A stretch of 60,432 nucleotides of DNA, from positions 1 to 60,432 of the forward strand of contig JADFYE010000014.1 in NCBI GenBank assembly GCA_015233195.1. Reading direction: 5' to 3'. This document shows positions 33,601-41,901 of this stretch, piece after piece (the stretch's first letter is position 1; the number at the start of each line of letters is the position of its first letter). This DNA comes from Candidatus Omnitrophota bacterium (lineage in GTDB: Bacteria; Omnitrophota; Gorgyraeia; Zapsychrales; Zapsychraceae). The translations under genes were made by a program, and so were the position numbers. The notes under the pieces were generated by a model that was not told where the DNA came from, did not search any database, and was given only the letters and a program-made list of their open reading frames with translations.

Positions 33601-36476
33601 GTAAAAATGACGAAGCCATGATCTCTAAGCGTAAGACAGATGAAGCAGTATGGAAAGAGTGGAAAGACGTTGATGCGACTATAGTAAAGAATTTAAGAGA
33701 TTGGCTGCCGCGCGAAACATTTTTAAATTTAATGGCAGAGAAAACAAAAAATCAAGAGACATGGTGGTCCGTATATTTTAATAACTTGGGTGAGGTTATC
33801 GGATGGGAGTATCGTCGCGGTAAAGCTGTAGAATTACAGTTTAACGGCACAAGATCTGAATACGTGTTACGCGGTGATAATGATTTTGATGGGGTGATAG
33901 CAACCAGCATTAAACTTTACGACCAAAGTATTTGTTTAGCTATGGGGCCTCGTATTTCAAATAAGATAACTCCGCAGGAAAAGGAAAATGGGGCCGCATG
34001 GGTCCATGGTGATGGTTGGAAAATGCCATTCTTGGGTCAGCATGGAATTAATATGAAAACTTTCTGGCGAAATAACTGGCGATCTTCTAATTTTGCTATA
34101 GATGTAGGAGAGAAGAAATATGGCAATATTATTGGGGCTGATGGTTTAAAAAAATGGGTGCCAATAGGTTTATTTTCGCAAGCGGGTGAGCTTTCAGTTG
34201 TATTGGTCGAAAGAGGCAGTCAGATTGTAGAAGGAAAGATACCAGTTGAGCGGTATTCTTTAAAAGGTATACGATTTGGACGCGATGAACAGTTTGATTT
34301 TACGACGAGGACGATTTTAACGCAAAAAAGCGTCGGTTTGTCAGAATCAGTTTTTGGTGAATTTTATTCAGAGGAAATGGAGATCGATAATGTTTCTAAG
34401 ACCGGAGAAAAAATAATTATCCCAGTTAAAATAAACAATAAAGAGTATTCTTTAAAAATATTTAGGGATAAAGATGGCAGGTTTTTTGTTTACGAAAGTT
34501 ACTGGCTTTTTGATCTTTTTGGTGATGATAAAACAGAATTTGCAGAATTTTTTAAATTATTGGCATCGTTAGTACCTGCAAACAGCATATTAGAAAATGT
34601 TATTGACGGGATTAAAAAACAAATCGTCAAAGATCCGTTGTCATTAGTTAAAATAAATGGCTTAGGGGAAATCGATCCGTATCCAAATCCAAATTCTGAC
34701 AAGGCGATGATTATTTCTGAACCGGATAAAATTGGGATAGCGGATAAAGGTGTTAAAGAATATACCAGAGAATATCCTGTGACAGTCATTGGGTTGCGCG
34801 ACGACGTGGTGGCGTTGCGTTTAGGTTCAGACGCGCCTTTGTTCATAGATGAAAAGGATCAAATACTAGGATTTTTAGAAAAGGATGTCACACGTTTTAT
34901 AGAAAATGAAATACCCGGAAATCATCCGATTGAGGAAGTGGATAAAGTTGTTAAACAAATTAGAACATATATGGGCGTGCCAAAACTCACAGTTGTAAAG
35001 CGTGAAGCGAGTCAGTCTTCTGTTAAAGGTTTAAAAGTTACGGTTAACGTGACTTGGGATCGGGCTATGCAGTCAGCAGCGCTTCAAATTGAAGGTCGTA
35101 TATTTTATAAAGATTCTTATGGGTATGGACAAGTGTTTGCATTTATTAAAATTGACGGTCAACTTAAATATATGTTGCAATTACTTCAACATCAAGACGG
35201 TGGAACTGTATGGGGCGCATATTTGGTGCCTGAAGAGAATTTTAAAAGTAATGGAAGTATCGGAACAGAATATGCAAAATTAAGTGCTTCTGCTTTAAGT
35301 ATTAGACCCATAATTTATTTTCCTCATGATCTATTTGTTTCGGATTATACAAAAGGGAAATTAGCAAAACCAAACGATAAATATCCTTGGTTGGAAGATT
35401 TGGTTCGTCAGATTTTAACTAGGGTTTTTTGGCAAACTCAAAATGACCCTGGTATAAATTTGCAAAAAGTTGCTTGGGCGTTTAATTTGCCAGTGGCGTT
35501 AGGTGATTTGTCTTTTAATGGAATAATGAGGAAACAAGTTTCGGTAGAGGTTTCAGACGATGAAGGTTTTGTGAGGAGTAATGTGAATTTTTATGAAGGT
35601 GATGTTGGTGATATAAAAATAACGAAAGTTGATAATGGATATCGGGTATATTATCAAACCAGAGCAAGCAAAGATTGGTATTTGATTGGCGCAATTGATG
35701 AAAATTTGGTAGGAGATGAAAATTTTAATGCGTGTACTAAATCAAAAATGTGGCTAACTGAAGCAGTAAAACAAACTATTGAGCAGGCACAAAAACTTGG
35801 CATGACCATTACCAAAGATGCTGCAATGATGAAAGCATCACAACCGCCGAATCAGTTTAATGGACCATACGTCAGAGAGGTGGCAGGACAAAAGCAAGTA
35901 GTGGCTTTTGTTAATATTTATGGCTTAAATAATTATATGTTGCAGTTGGTAGCTGAAAATAATGGTTGGCATGTTTTAATGGTTTCACAAGATTATTATG
36001 TTCGGTCTATGGGAGAAAGTCTGGGCACAATAGCTTCGAGAATGGAAATAGAGTCGAGAAATGATCGTATAAAACAAAAATATTTTCCTGCATTATGTAT
36101 AGTTGGGCTTAAAGGGTTTTATATTAATGGTGAGCTTTCATCACACGACAGTATTAAAACAGACTTTCCGTGGTTAGAACAGTTAGTTAGTGAAGTTTTA
36201 GCAAAACTTCCGAAAGATAAAGCCGCATTAGTAAAAGACGGTGGTATAGACTTGAATAATACTAATCTCGACGTGAATAAAGTTGAAGGTGGTTTTAAAA
36301 TTAATGCGGATGCTGCAATGATCCAGCAAATTCAAAATGCTACTGGTTTAGTGCCGGTTAGGATCGATATTTTTACAGTCGGGAATTTACGATTATTGCT
36401 GGGTTTGTCGGATACAACAACGCCGTCAGTTGCGTCGGACGAATCGTCGCCGATGGATAGGAAAGTTAATAGTTAA
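30675..36476 (+). CDS. Giant exported(?) modular protein with GalE-type epimerase domain
   Basis: The start at 30675 is chosen because AGGAG lies six bases before it; the ATG at 30669 abuts AGGAG. The 1933 residues are ordered as follows. A Sec-like signal peptide (ending GTGYAQ) leads a conserved N-terminal domain (about 40-345) with LVKYFLAALTVPQKEMWVNL, EPDRIIPE, EREVNEGEIFANLRQIY and RKYFSGG. A full NAD-dependent GalE-like domain (about 487-830) has TGGGGYIG, ASSAGVYDG, YGETK with Y near 632, and VRFFNVAGA. Helical and beta-rich regions follow, with a duplicated unit (about 1474-1587 and 1725-1846), GGIDLNNT at 1856 and a hydrophobic C-terminal box. D-x-A-M occurs at 377, 979, 1342, 1462, 1715 and 1879. 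The overall function is unknown. Confidence 0.8.
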   Translation: MLKRLISSFVLTAFLFTNLFSGTGYAQVVLPMPGTMLTPTAVYNPAMIRGVNIDPNNPLKFDFILDRGDKVLSDSDFKLESSKLVKYFLAALTVPQKEMWVNLSPNEPDRIIPENFGKTEMGRDVLAQDYLLKQLTSSLMYPENELGKKFWSKIYERAKKELGTTDIPTDTYNKVWIVPQVAKIYEHSKGAFIVSTHLKVLLEEDYFAKQQAQISKSIPRTQDEGLHDAKLKVQLMHQIIIPEIEREVNEGEIFANLRQIYSSMVLALWYKQALKNSALGQAFVDQKKTSGLETGDVKANQKIYDQYLAAFKKGVYDYVKEEYEPSEQKIISRKYFSGGVSADRAQINTIRKSDAAVLNAVDKLGSRVKIASVTVGDEAMLSGTNAMEFLFASYADIKGVMRGLEEWKAKDRDEAERLVAIFAKLMPKLDEFESGEYQLSSDEQQLLNKFGEEFIGSKDGILSFLKNLKKSQIAVVPPGIVKNVHRDKKVFITGGGGYIGKNVAYELLKAGSDVVLYDVSPRNVEALIKEFGEKRVEVVRQDMRDLHMLKRAMLGCDSVVHLGAYIAAGDSTKRPAQYYDDNVLATLNLLKTMKELGISNLSFASSAGVYDGINFNKNEVLDETIHANPQNPYGETKLMMERLMKAYGEDINWFAVRFFNVAGAVSFRGRDGKEYVLGEDHDGAETHVIARAIQSLKENKIAFKKFGIDYNTPDGTNVRDYIHVGDLAKAIVRTLAVQYVNAEKKMKTAQIVNLGTGSGTSVNEITEAILQEHKAATGEDLKFKDAPRRPGDPDALKASGLNAFVELGFVPTRGVKEIVRSAYKYHVTHPINIDNIKQPEAKDQTSESKYLETIRLSIMQNKQIPLDVRFEILYRLFIDMVREPAVNYRVGKGMDPFNDKQKELIEKIIQASTVIFSTPNVSIREQVANSMILKKLFIDLYLDLKESANTFEKLDFTRAMDSFYSMAYLGEDLLDSKNDEAMISKRKTDEAVWKEWKDVDATIVKNLRDWLPRETFLNLMAEKTKNQETWWSVYFNNLGEVIGWEYRRGKAVELQFNGTRSEYVLRGDNDFDGVIATSIKLYDQSICLAMGPRISNKITPQEKENGAAWVHGDGWKMPFLGQHGINMKTFWRNNWRSSNFAIDVGEKKYGNIIGADGLKKWVPIGLFSQAGELSVVLVERGSQIVEGKIPVERYSLKGIRFGRDEQFDFTTRTILTQKSVGLSESVFGEFYSEEMEIDNVSKTGEKIIIPVKINNKEYSLKIFRDKDGRFFVYESYWLFDLFGDDKTEFAEFFKLLASLVPANSILENVIDGIKKQIVKDPLSLVKINGLGEIDPYPNPNSDKAMIISEPDKIGIADKGVKEYTREYPVTVIGLRDDVVALRLGSDAPLFIDEKDQILGFLEKDVTRFIENEIPGNHPIEEVDKVVKQIRTYMGVPKLTVVKREASQSSVKGLKVTVNVTWDRAMQSAALQIEGRIFYKDSYGYGQVFAFIKIDGQLKYMLQLLQHQDGGTVWGAYLVPEENFKSNGSIGTEYAKLSASALSIRPIIYFPHDLFVSDYTKGKLAKPNDKYPWLEDLVRQILTRVFWQTQNDPGINLQKVAWAFNLPVALGDLSFNGIMRKQVSVEVSDDEGFVRSNVNFYEGDVGDIKITKVDNGYRVYYQTRASKDWYLIGAIDENLVGDENFNACTKSKMWLTEAVKQTIEQAQKLGMTITKDAAMMKASQPPNQFNGPYVREVAGQKQVVAFVNIYGLNNYMLQLVAENNGWHVLMVSQDYYVRSMGESLGTIASRMEIESRNDRIKQKYFPALCIVGLKGFYINGELSSHDSIKTDFPWLEQLVSEVLAKLPKDKAALVKDGGIDLNNTNLDVNKVEGGFKINADAAMIQQIQNATGLVPVRIDIFTVGNLRLLLGLSDTTTPSVASDESSPMDRKVNS

Positions 36477-36501
36477 TCGATTTATAAGAATCAGGATATA
36501 T

Positions 36502-39500
36502 ATGTTTAAACGCCTTATCAATTTAATCTTTGTGACGGCGTTTTTAATCAATAATCTATTAGCCGGCACAGGATACGCGCAAATGCGTTTATCGGCTTTG
36601 GCTCCAATGATTAACTCTGTTCCCGTGCCTCTGATCAAAGGCTTGCGTGTTGACCCCCAGCAGCCATTTAAGTTCGAATTTGTAGTCGATCCTAATGGTT
36701 CTACGAATAAAAATGATATCCAGCTTCTAATCAAATATTTTCTTGCTGGTTTAACTATTCCTGAAAAAGATTTATGGGTGAATTTGTCTCCCAAAGAACC
36801 GGACCGAATCATCCCTGAGGCGTTTTCTCAGACGGATATGGGAAAAGGTTTGCTTGAACAGGATTTCATATTAAAACAAATGACCAGCGCCATGATCCTG
36901 CCTAATAATAAATTGGGCAAGGAATTTTGGGAAAAAATTTATGAGAAAGCATATGAAACGAGAGGTAAAGAGGGAAAGGATTCCCTCTCCAGCCTCTGGG
37001 GAGAGGGTAAGGGTGAGGGGATTTTAAATAAAGTATGGATTATCCCCGATAAAGCAGTTGTATACGAAGGAAATAATACTGCGTATGTTGTAGAAGCAAA
37101 GTTAAAAGTGATGACGGAAGAAGATTATTTAGCTGGTGGTAGCCCCGTAAAATCGCTACGCGATCACGGGGTTTTAAATTATCAGACATTTTTAAAAAAT
37201 ATAATTATCCCCAAAATCGAAGCTGAAGTCAACGAAGGTCCTCAATTCGCCCAGCTCCGTCAGATCTATCACTCACTCATCCTTGCCATGTGGTTTAAAA
37301 AGAATTTGCAAAATCATATTATCAATAAAGGCTATTCTGACCGCAATAAGGTCGACGGTATTAATAATAATGATCCGCAAGCAAAACAAAAAATTTATGA
37401 CGCGTATTTAAAAGCGTTTACCGACGGCGCAAACGCGCTCATTAAAGAAGACTACGATCCTAATACTCAACAGATCGTACCGCGTAAATACATTTCCGGC
37501 GGGCTGGATTACACGCATTTTGATTCTGCAATGACGGTTACACAGGATAAAGCTATGGTTCCTGCAGAGCAGGGCTTAGTGTTGGTCAAGTCTGGCATAT
37601 TATCATCAGACAGCAAAATAGAAGAAACAGATGCGGCTATGAAAGTCCAAACAATTTTGGATCAGCAGAAAAAAGCTGGTTTGTATGTTTGGTCTGATGA
37701 TATTTCGCGGAAAGGTGCCCCGAACGGAGAGATAAATGATTTTGATCCATTCTTTGTGAAAAAATATGATTTTATTGATTTCATCATGACTCCTTTATCG
37801 AATAAAGAAGATATTTTGAAACGTCAAACTGCAGTTAAAGTATTTTTGGGACTTCCTGAAGAAAAACGTAGAAAATTAAGTCGAACGATCAATGATACAC
37901 TCAGGTGGTTTGAAGCGTACCAATTTTTTGGTCAATATACGTCGGATGAAGATGAAGTTTTTTCGCAGGATGAAAGGATCCCGCTACTTCTTCAGCGGAA
38001 GAAAAAAATCGGTAAAGATTATTTACAGAAAATAGCAGAGTATGAAAAAAAGGAAGGGTCTGATTGGTATTTGCGTCAAATTAATTATGGGGACCTTGAA
38101 CGGGATGCGCATGCTATGTTTAAAAGAATATTGACCCTTGATTCCGCGTTTGAGCGATTTTTTGATGAAATCCGTGAAATAGGTGATCCTTTGTTAACAC
38201 AATTGGCAGAAGATATATCAGCCATATTGAAAAAAACAAAAATGCCGTCTATTGAGGAGATTCTTGAAATTGCAAAGCGCGGGGATGAAAAGGCGCTCGA
38301 TAAAATTTTCAATAAGGTTCAGGATTCCGAAGAAATATTCGGGCAAATGATGATGTTCATTAATTTTGCGGACATGGTCAAAGAGATGCATTTTCAAGAA
38401 GCCACATATGATGATGAAAAACCTGCTGGGTATAAGAATGGTTGGATGTTTACAGATTCCCGGGATAAACAGGTTGTAAATAATTCCCCTGAAGATATTC
38501 CGGTTGCGGTTTATACAGGAAGCCAAATGGCTGGGAAATCGTATCAATTAAAACAGAATTTTTTTATCCAGCTTCTTGGGCAGTCAATGGGTTTTGTTCC
38601 AGCGGAGAACGCGAATATCCGTATTTATCAGAGTCTTGCGTTTTTAGATCGTCCGAGGACGCAGGCGCTCTATGACTTAAGTGCGTTTCAGGTAGAAATA
38701 AGAAATTTACTACCTGTGGACCGGAATAAAAAACACCCTTTGTTATTATTTATGGATGAGGGATATTCTACGACGTCACCGAATGAGCAGACCAGATTTT
38801 TGATAGGGACGCAAAAATTTGTTGAATCTTTTCAAGGGAGAATGCGTGTTGCCACGCATAATGAAGAATATATCCAGTGGGCAGAGATACAGCCTTTAAC
38901 ACGAATATATCACCCAGAGGTGATATTAAAGCCTGATGGAAAACCGGATTACAAAAGAAAGATTCTGCCTGGATCAGGAGATTCTTTGGCTATAACGGTT
39001 GCAAGATCTGAAGGTTTACAAAAAGAGATATTAAGCAGGGTCGAACGGTACCATGAACAAAATGGACAACTTGAACCAGTTGCGGATATTAAAAAAACAA
39101 TAAATCCTCTCACTCAATATTCAGAAGAAGAACGCGCTATATTAAAACAACGATCAGAGAGTTTTACCGGATTTTTACCTTTGGATAATGAACTGGTCAT
39201 TGATGATCAAGGACACGGAGGGAAAAATACTTTACGTTGGAAAGATCCGAAGCATAGTTCTCGAGAATCATCATTGTCCAGGTTTTTTGATCTGGACGAA
39301 AAAAGAGTAGCAGCTGCGTATCCGCCTAACGGTATTTTTTATCCATATTCCAAAGATAAGCATTGGTCTGATGGACAGCTTCAAGAAGGGATGAGTACTA
39401 TTATAAGCCGGATGTTGAAGATGGGCGCAACGAGTGATCCTAAAGAATTATTAGAGCGCCAGAAAATGTTTGAGTTGTTATCATCCAGTAAAATAGACAA

Positions 39501-41901
39501 TCTTTTCAGTCAGACAAAATTTTTGCATGGACTTATGCTAGTGCTTTTAAAGCTTGAGGATTTTGATGCGGGCGCTGTTAATTTTGCTTTATTAAATTAT
39601 CCTGAAGCAGAACAAATGTGTTTTCACAAAGAGAATGGAATGTTTTATCGAGGAGAACATCTTATAGAGAGTGGCATGCGGCAATTCCTGCAGATCGCAA
39701 AAGCGGTCATGAGTTTTTCAAAATATAAGGAAGATGCTATGGGGCTGACAGGTTATTTAGATACGATCGAAGAGTTAATGACATTGGATCGCGATCGGGA
39801 GATATTGTATGCCCAGATAAGCGAAGCGTATAACGAGGCAGTAGAAGAAATTTCAAAAGATCTGGATTGGAAAAAAAATCCTGACCGTGCGCATGAGATT
39901 TATCAGAAGTTTAAAGAAGATTATAATATAGATATCCAAGTAAGGAAAAAAACTGAGGTAGTAGAAAATCGGATCAATGAATTGATACTGCAAATTTCAT
40001 CTCTTCATAGAAATGAACAGGATTCTCTTGCAGCCTTGGAATGGTCGGGTTTAAGGGTATTATCATTAAGAGGGGATGATTTACTGATAAGAGCAACGCA
40101 GTATAGAGCTAATGACGATTCTTTATCGCAAGAAATAGCTTTTGCTGTAAAAACGAATTTGAAACAGTTTATAAGTGAATACCTTCGGATAGCGATGCCC
40201 GTCTCTATTTTAGATGCGGATTCGTCATTGCGCGAAAAAATCTTTCAACTTTTGAATCCAGCGGCTTCTTTGATTGCGGCAGATTTGATGAACGAGGCAG
40301 GACTTTCTATGTCGCTTAAGTTAGTATCTATGCCGCCGATCGCGGTTAAGTCTGTATTTATTAATTTTTTGGTTGATGATAAAGGTCCTTTACAGAGGCT
40401 TTTAGACGAGATGCGTTCTTATGATTCTGTTCCTTTGCATCAGATGAGTAATTATTTTGAACAATTATTCAGATATTATTTTAACGGAAAAATAAAGGGA
40501 TCGGATTATTTAGAAGATATAAAGGAAAATTATGACCGTTATAAGGAAATTCAAAATACAATAGAACAACTTAATACGGTTGTTAGTGTGTTGAATGACC
40601 GTGAGGTAGATAAAAAAGAAGTGATGGGACAACTCAGAGATCTTATCAGCAATCTTCGTCCGAAGCATCAAAATTTTGAAGTCGTATTTGAGTTAATAGA
40701 CAGGATCGCCGCAGGTGCGATCGCTTGGGATGGAAATCTTGATGTTATTTTAGGGGACTTGGATTCTCAGCATAAGGGAAAACGAGTAGGGGCTATGAAT
40801 ATAGGTGAATTATTAAGTAAGGTGGTTCCGCTAAAATATGAAGAATTGTCTGTGCAGTTATCAGCTATCGCATGGAATAGATCTTTTTTGGATTCTGGAA
40901 AAATAGATGAAGAAGAAAAAATTGCTGAAGAGTTATCAAAGTGGGAATCTATTCTAGAATTTGCAAAGATGATTCGTAGCGAACAATGGGCGAAAGTTGA
41001 ATTTACAAATGAGTCGGTTATGGAAGCGCGCAATGCGTGGAATGTCGCGAAAAAGAAAGCAGAACAATCCGGAGACCGCAGGCTGAATTTTAGGATTGAC
41101 GAGCGCGAAAGAGTGAGAATATATGCGTCTACCAATGGTTCGGGAAAAACATTTGCTTTGAAAACACAAATATGGCTGGCATTAGCCGCGCAAGTTACCG
41201 GCTTTGCTCCGTGTGATTTTATGCGCAGTCAAATTTTCAGCGGTATATTTTATATTGACCGTCCTGGTTCTGACGGATATGAGATAACTTTAAGCGCGTT
41301 CGGACGTGATATGAAGAACTGGAAGGATTATTTAAGCCGCCGGGCTAATATTCATGGGCCGGTATTAACTGCCATTGATGAAATTGCTTCAACCACATCA
41401 CCGACGTATCAGGAAGCATTCGCGTATGGGTTCAGCGAAGATCATTTAGAGCGGGGAGATTTTTTGTCTATCGCGACTCATAATGAGCAGTTTGTGGATG
41501 CATTTTCAAGGATTAATGGACGTCACACGGGAGTTTATCATTTTGAAACAGAAATTACGCCTGAAGGCGCAGTGAATTATCATTACAAAGTTGAGCCAGG
41601 TATGGAACCGAGTAATGCGCTGGCTGTTGCGAAAGCGCAAGGGCTTAAACGCATAGCAAATTTTGTTGAAAAAATTCCGTTGAAAGATGCGGGCGATAAA
41701 GCGCAAGTTTCATCGATTAATGGTGGGATTGATTTGCAGAATACGTCAGCACAGTTGCAGCAGTTTGGTAATCCCGCGAACTGGTCGATGTCAGATATTG
41801 AGAAAAATTTCGCGGCGTGGCCTGGAGTGAAATCAGTTATTTTTTCAATTATCCCGTTAAATGATTTGAATGGATTTTTGGCTGGTATACCTGTTATTTA
41901 G
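36502..41901 (+). CDS. Giant exported(?) protein with two MutS-like ATPase modules
   Basis: The ATG at 36502 yields the signal peptide MFKRLINLIFVTAFLINNLL followed by AGTGYAQ, parallel to the preceding gene. Upstream ATGs give an implausible arginine-rich leader. The N-terminal domain (about 40-335) matches its neighbour (KYFLAGLTIPEKDLWVNLSP, EPDRIIPE, EVNEGPQFAQLRQIY, RKYISGG). D-x-A-M occurs at 341, 349 and 377. Then come two MutS-type modules. Module 1 has a lever segment PLSNKEDILKRQ (about 430), Walker A TGSQMAGKS (672-680), GFVPAE, Walker B D752-E753 and ATHNEEY. Module 2 has DPKELLERQ (about 978), STNGSGKT (to 1550), GFAPCDF, D1626-E1627 and ATHNEQ. It ends with GGIDLQNT (1741) and a hydrophobic tail. 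No mismatch-recognition domain was seen. Confidence 0.82.
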   Translation: MFKRLINLIFVTAFLINNLLAGTGYAQMRLSALAPMINSVPVPLIKGLRVDPQQPFKFEFVVDPNGSTNKNDIQLLIKYFLAGLTIPEKDLWVNLSPKEPDRIIPEAFSQTDMGKGLLEQDFILKQMTSAMILPNNKLGKEFWEKIYEKAYETRGKEGKDSLSSLWGEGKGEGILNKVWIIPDKAVVYEGNNTAYVVEAKLKVMTEEDYLAGGSPVKSLRDHGVLNYQTFLKNIIIPKIEAEVNEGPQFAQLRQIYHSLILAMWFKKNLQNHIINKGYSDRNKVDGINNNDPQAKQKIYDAYLKAFTDGANALIKEDYDPNTQQIVPRKYISGGLDYTHFDSAMTVTQDKAMVPAEQGLVLVKSGILSSDSKIEETDAAMKVQTILDQQKKAGLYVWSDDISRKGAPNGEINDFDPFFVKKYDFIDFIMTPLSNKEDILKRQTAVKVFLGLPEEKRRKLSRTINDTLRWFEAYQFFGQYTSDEDEVFSQDERIPLLLQRKKKIGKDYLQKIAEYEKKEGSDWYLRQINYGDLERDAHAMFKRILTLDSAFERFFDEIREIGDPLLTQLAEDISAILKKTKMPSIEEILEIAKRGDEKALDKIFNKVQDSEEIFGQMMMFINFADMVKEMHFQEATYDDEKPAGYKNGWMFTDSRDKQVVNNSPEDIPVAVYTGSQMAGKSYQLKQNFFIQLLGQSMGFVPAENANIRIYQSLAFLDRPRTQALYDLSAFQVEIRNLLPVDRNKKHPLLLFMDEGYSTTSPNEQTRFLIGTQKFVESFQGRMRVATHNEEYIQWAEIQPLTRIYHPEVILKPDGKPDYKRKILPGSGDSLAITVARSEGLQKEILSRVERYHEQNGQLEPVADIKKTINPLTQYSEEERAILKQRSESFTGFLPLDNELVIDDQGHGGKNTLRWKDPKHSSRESSLSRFFDLDEKRVAAAYPPNGIFYPYSKDKHWSDGQLQEGMSTIISRMLKMGATSDPKELLERQKMFELLSSSKIDNLFSQTKFLHGLMLVLLKLEDFDAGAVNFALLNYPEAEQMCFHKENGMFYRGEHLIESGMRQFLQIAKAVMSFSKYKEDAMGLTGYLDTIEELMTLDRDREILYAQISEAYNEAVEEISKDLDWKKNPDRAHEIYQKFKEDYNIDIQVRKKTEVVENRINELILQISSLHRNEQDSLAALEWSGLRVLSLRGDDLLIRATQYRANDDSLSQEIAFAVKTNLKQFISEYLRIAMPVSILDADSSLREKIFQLLNPAASLIAADLMNEAGLSMSLKLVSMPPIAVKSVFINFLVDDKGPLQRLLDEMRSYDSVPLHQMSNYFEQLFRYYFNGKIKGSDYLEDIKENYDRYKEIQNTIEQLNTVVSVLNDREVDKKEVMGQLRDLISNLRPKHQNFEVVFELIDRIAAGAIAWDGNLDVILGDLDSQHKGKRVGAMNIGELLSKVVPLKYEELSVQLSAIAWNRSFLDSGKIDEEEKIAEELSKWESILEFAKMIRSEQWAKVEFTNESVMEARNAWNVAKKKAEQSGDRRLNFRIDERERVRIYASTNGSGKTFALKTQIWLALAAQVTGFAPCDFMRSQIFSGIFYIDRPGSDGYEITLSAFGRDMKNWKDYLSRRANIHGPVLTAIDEIASTTSPTYQEAFAYGFSEDHLERGDFLSIATHNEQFVDAFSRINGRHTGVYHFETEITPEGAVNYHYKVEPGMEPSNALAVAKAQGLKRIANFVEKIPLKDAGDKAQVSSINGGIDLQNTSAQLQQFGNPANWSMSDIEKNFAAWPGVKSVIFSIIPLNDLNGFLAGIPVI
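36981..37022 (+). repeat. GC-rich hairpin repeat inside the second giant gene
   Basis: The first 28 bases (beginning TTCCCTCTCCAGCCTCTGGG) are identical to the intergenic copy at 24249. The repeat is read in frame as DSLSSLWGEGKGEG at about residues 161-174. The paralogous giant protein has an unrelated, shorter linker (LGTTDIPTDTY) at this place, so this is an insertion between conserved segments that preserved the frame. Confidence 0.85.
37143..37171 (+). repeat. Second palindrome inside the second giant gene
   Basis: CCCCGT (37143-37148) pairs with ACGGGG (37166-37171), and ATCGC (37152-37156) with GCGAT (37160-37164) around TAC. It encodes SPVKSLRDHG in a linker that is not conserved with the paralogue. 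It looks like a different REP-type palindrome that inserted in frame. Confidence 0.6.

Noticed and set aside
35089-35283. 64-residue plus-strand frame inside the first giant gene
   Set aside because: It is an alternative frame inside an intact long coding sequence with no ribosome site or recognisable product.
37790-41700. Genuine DNA mismatch repair MutS
   Set aside because: The N-terminal mismatch-binding and connector domains are missing, two ATPase modules are in one chain, and the gene has a signal peptide and the giant-family ends.
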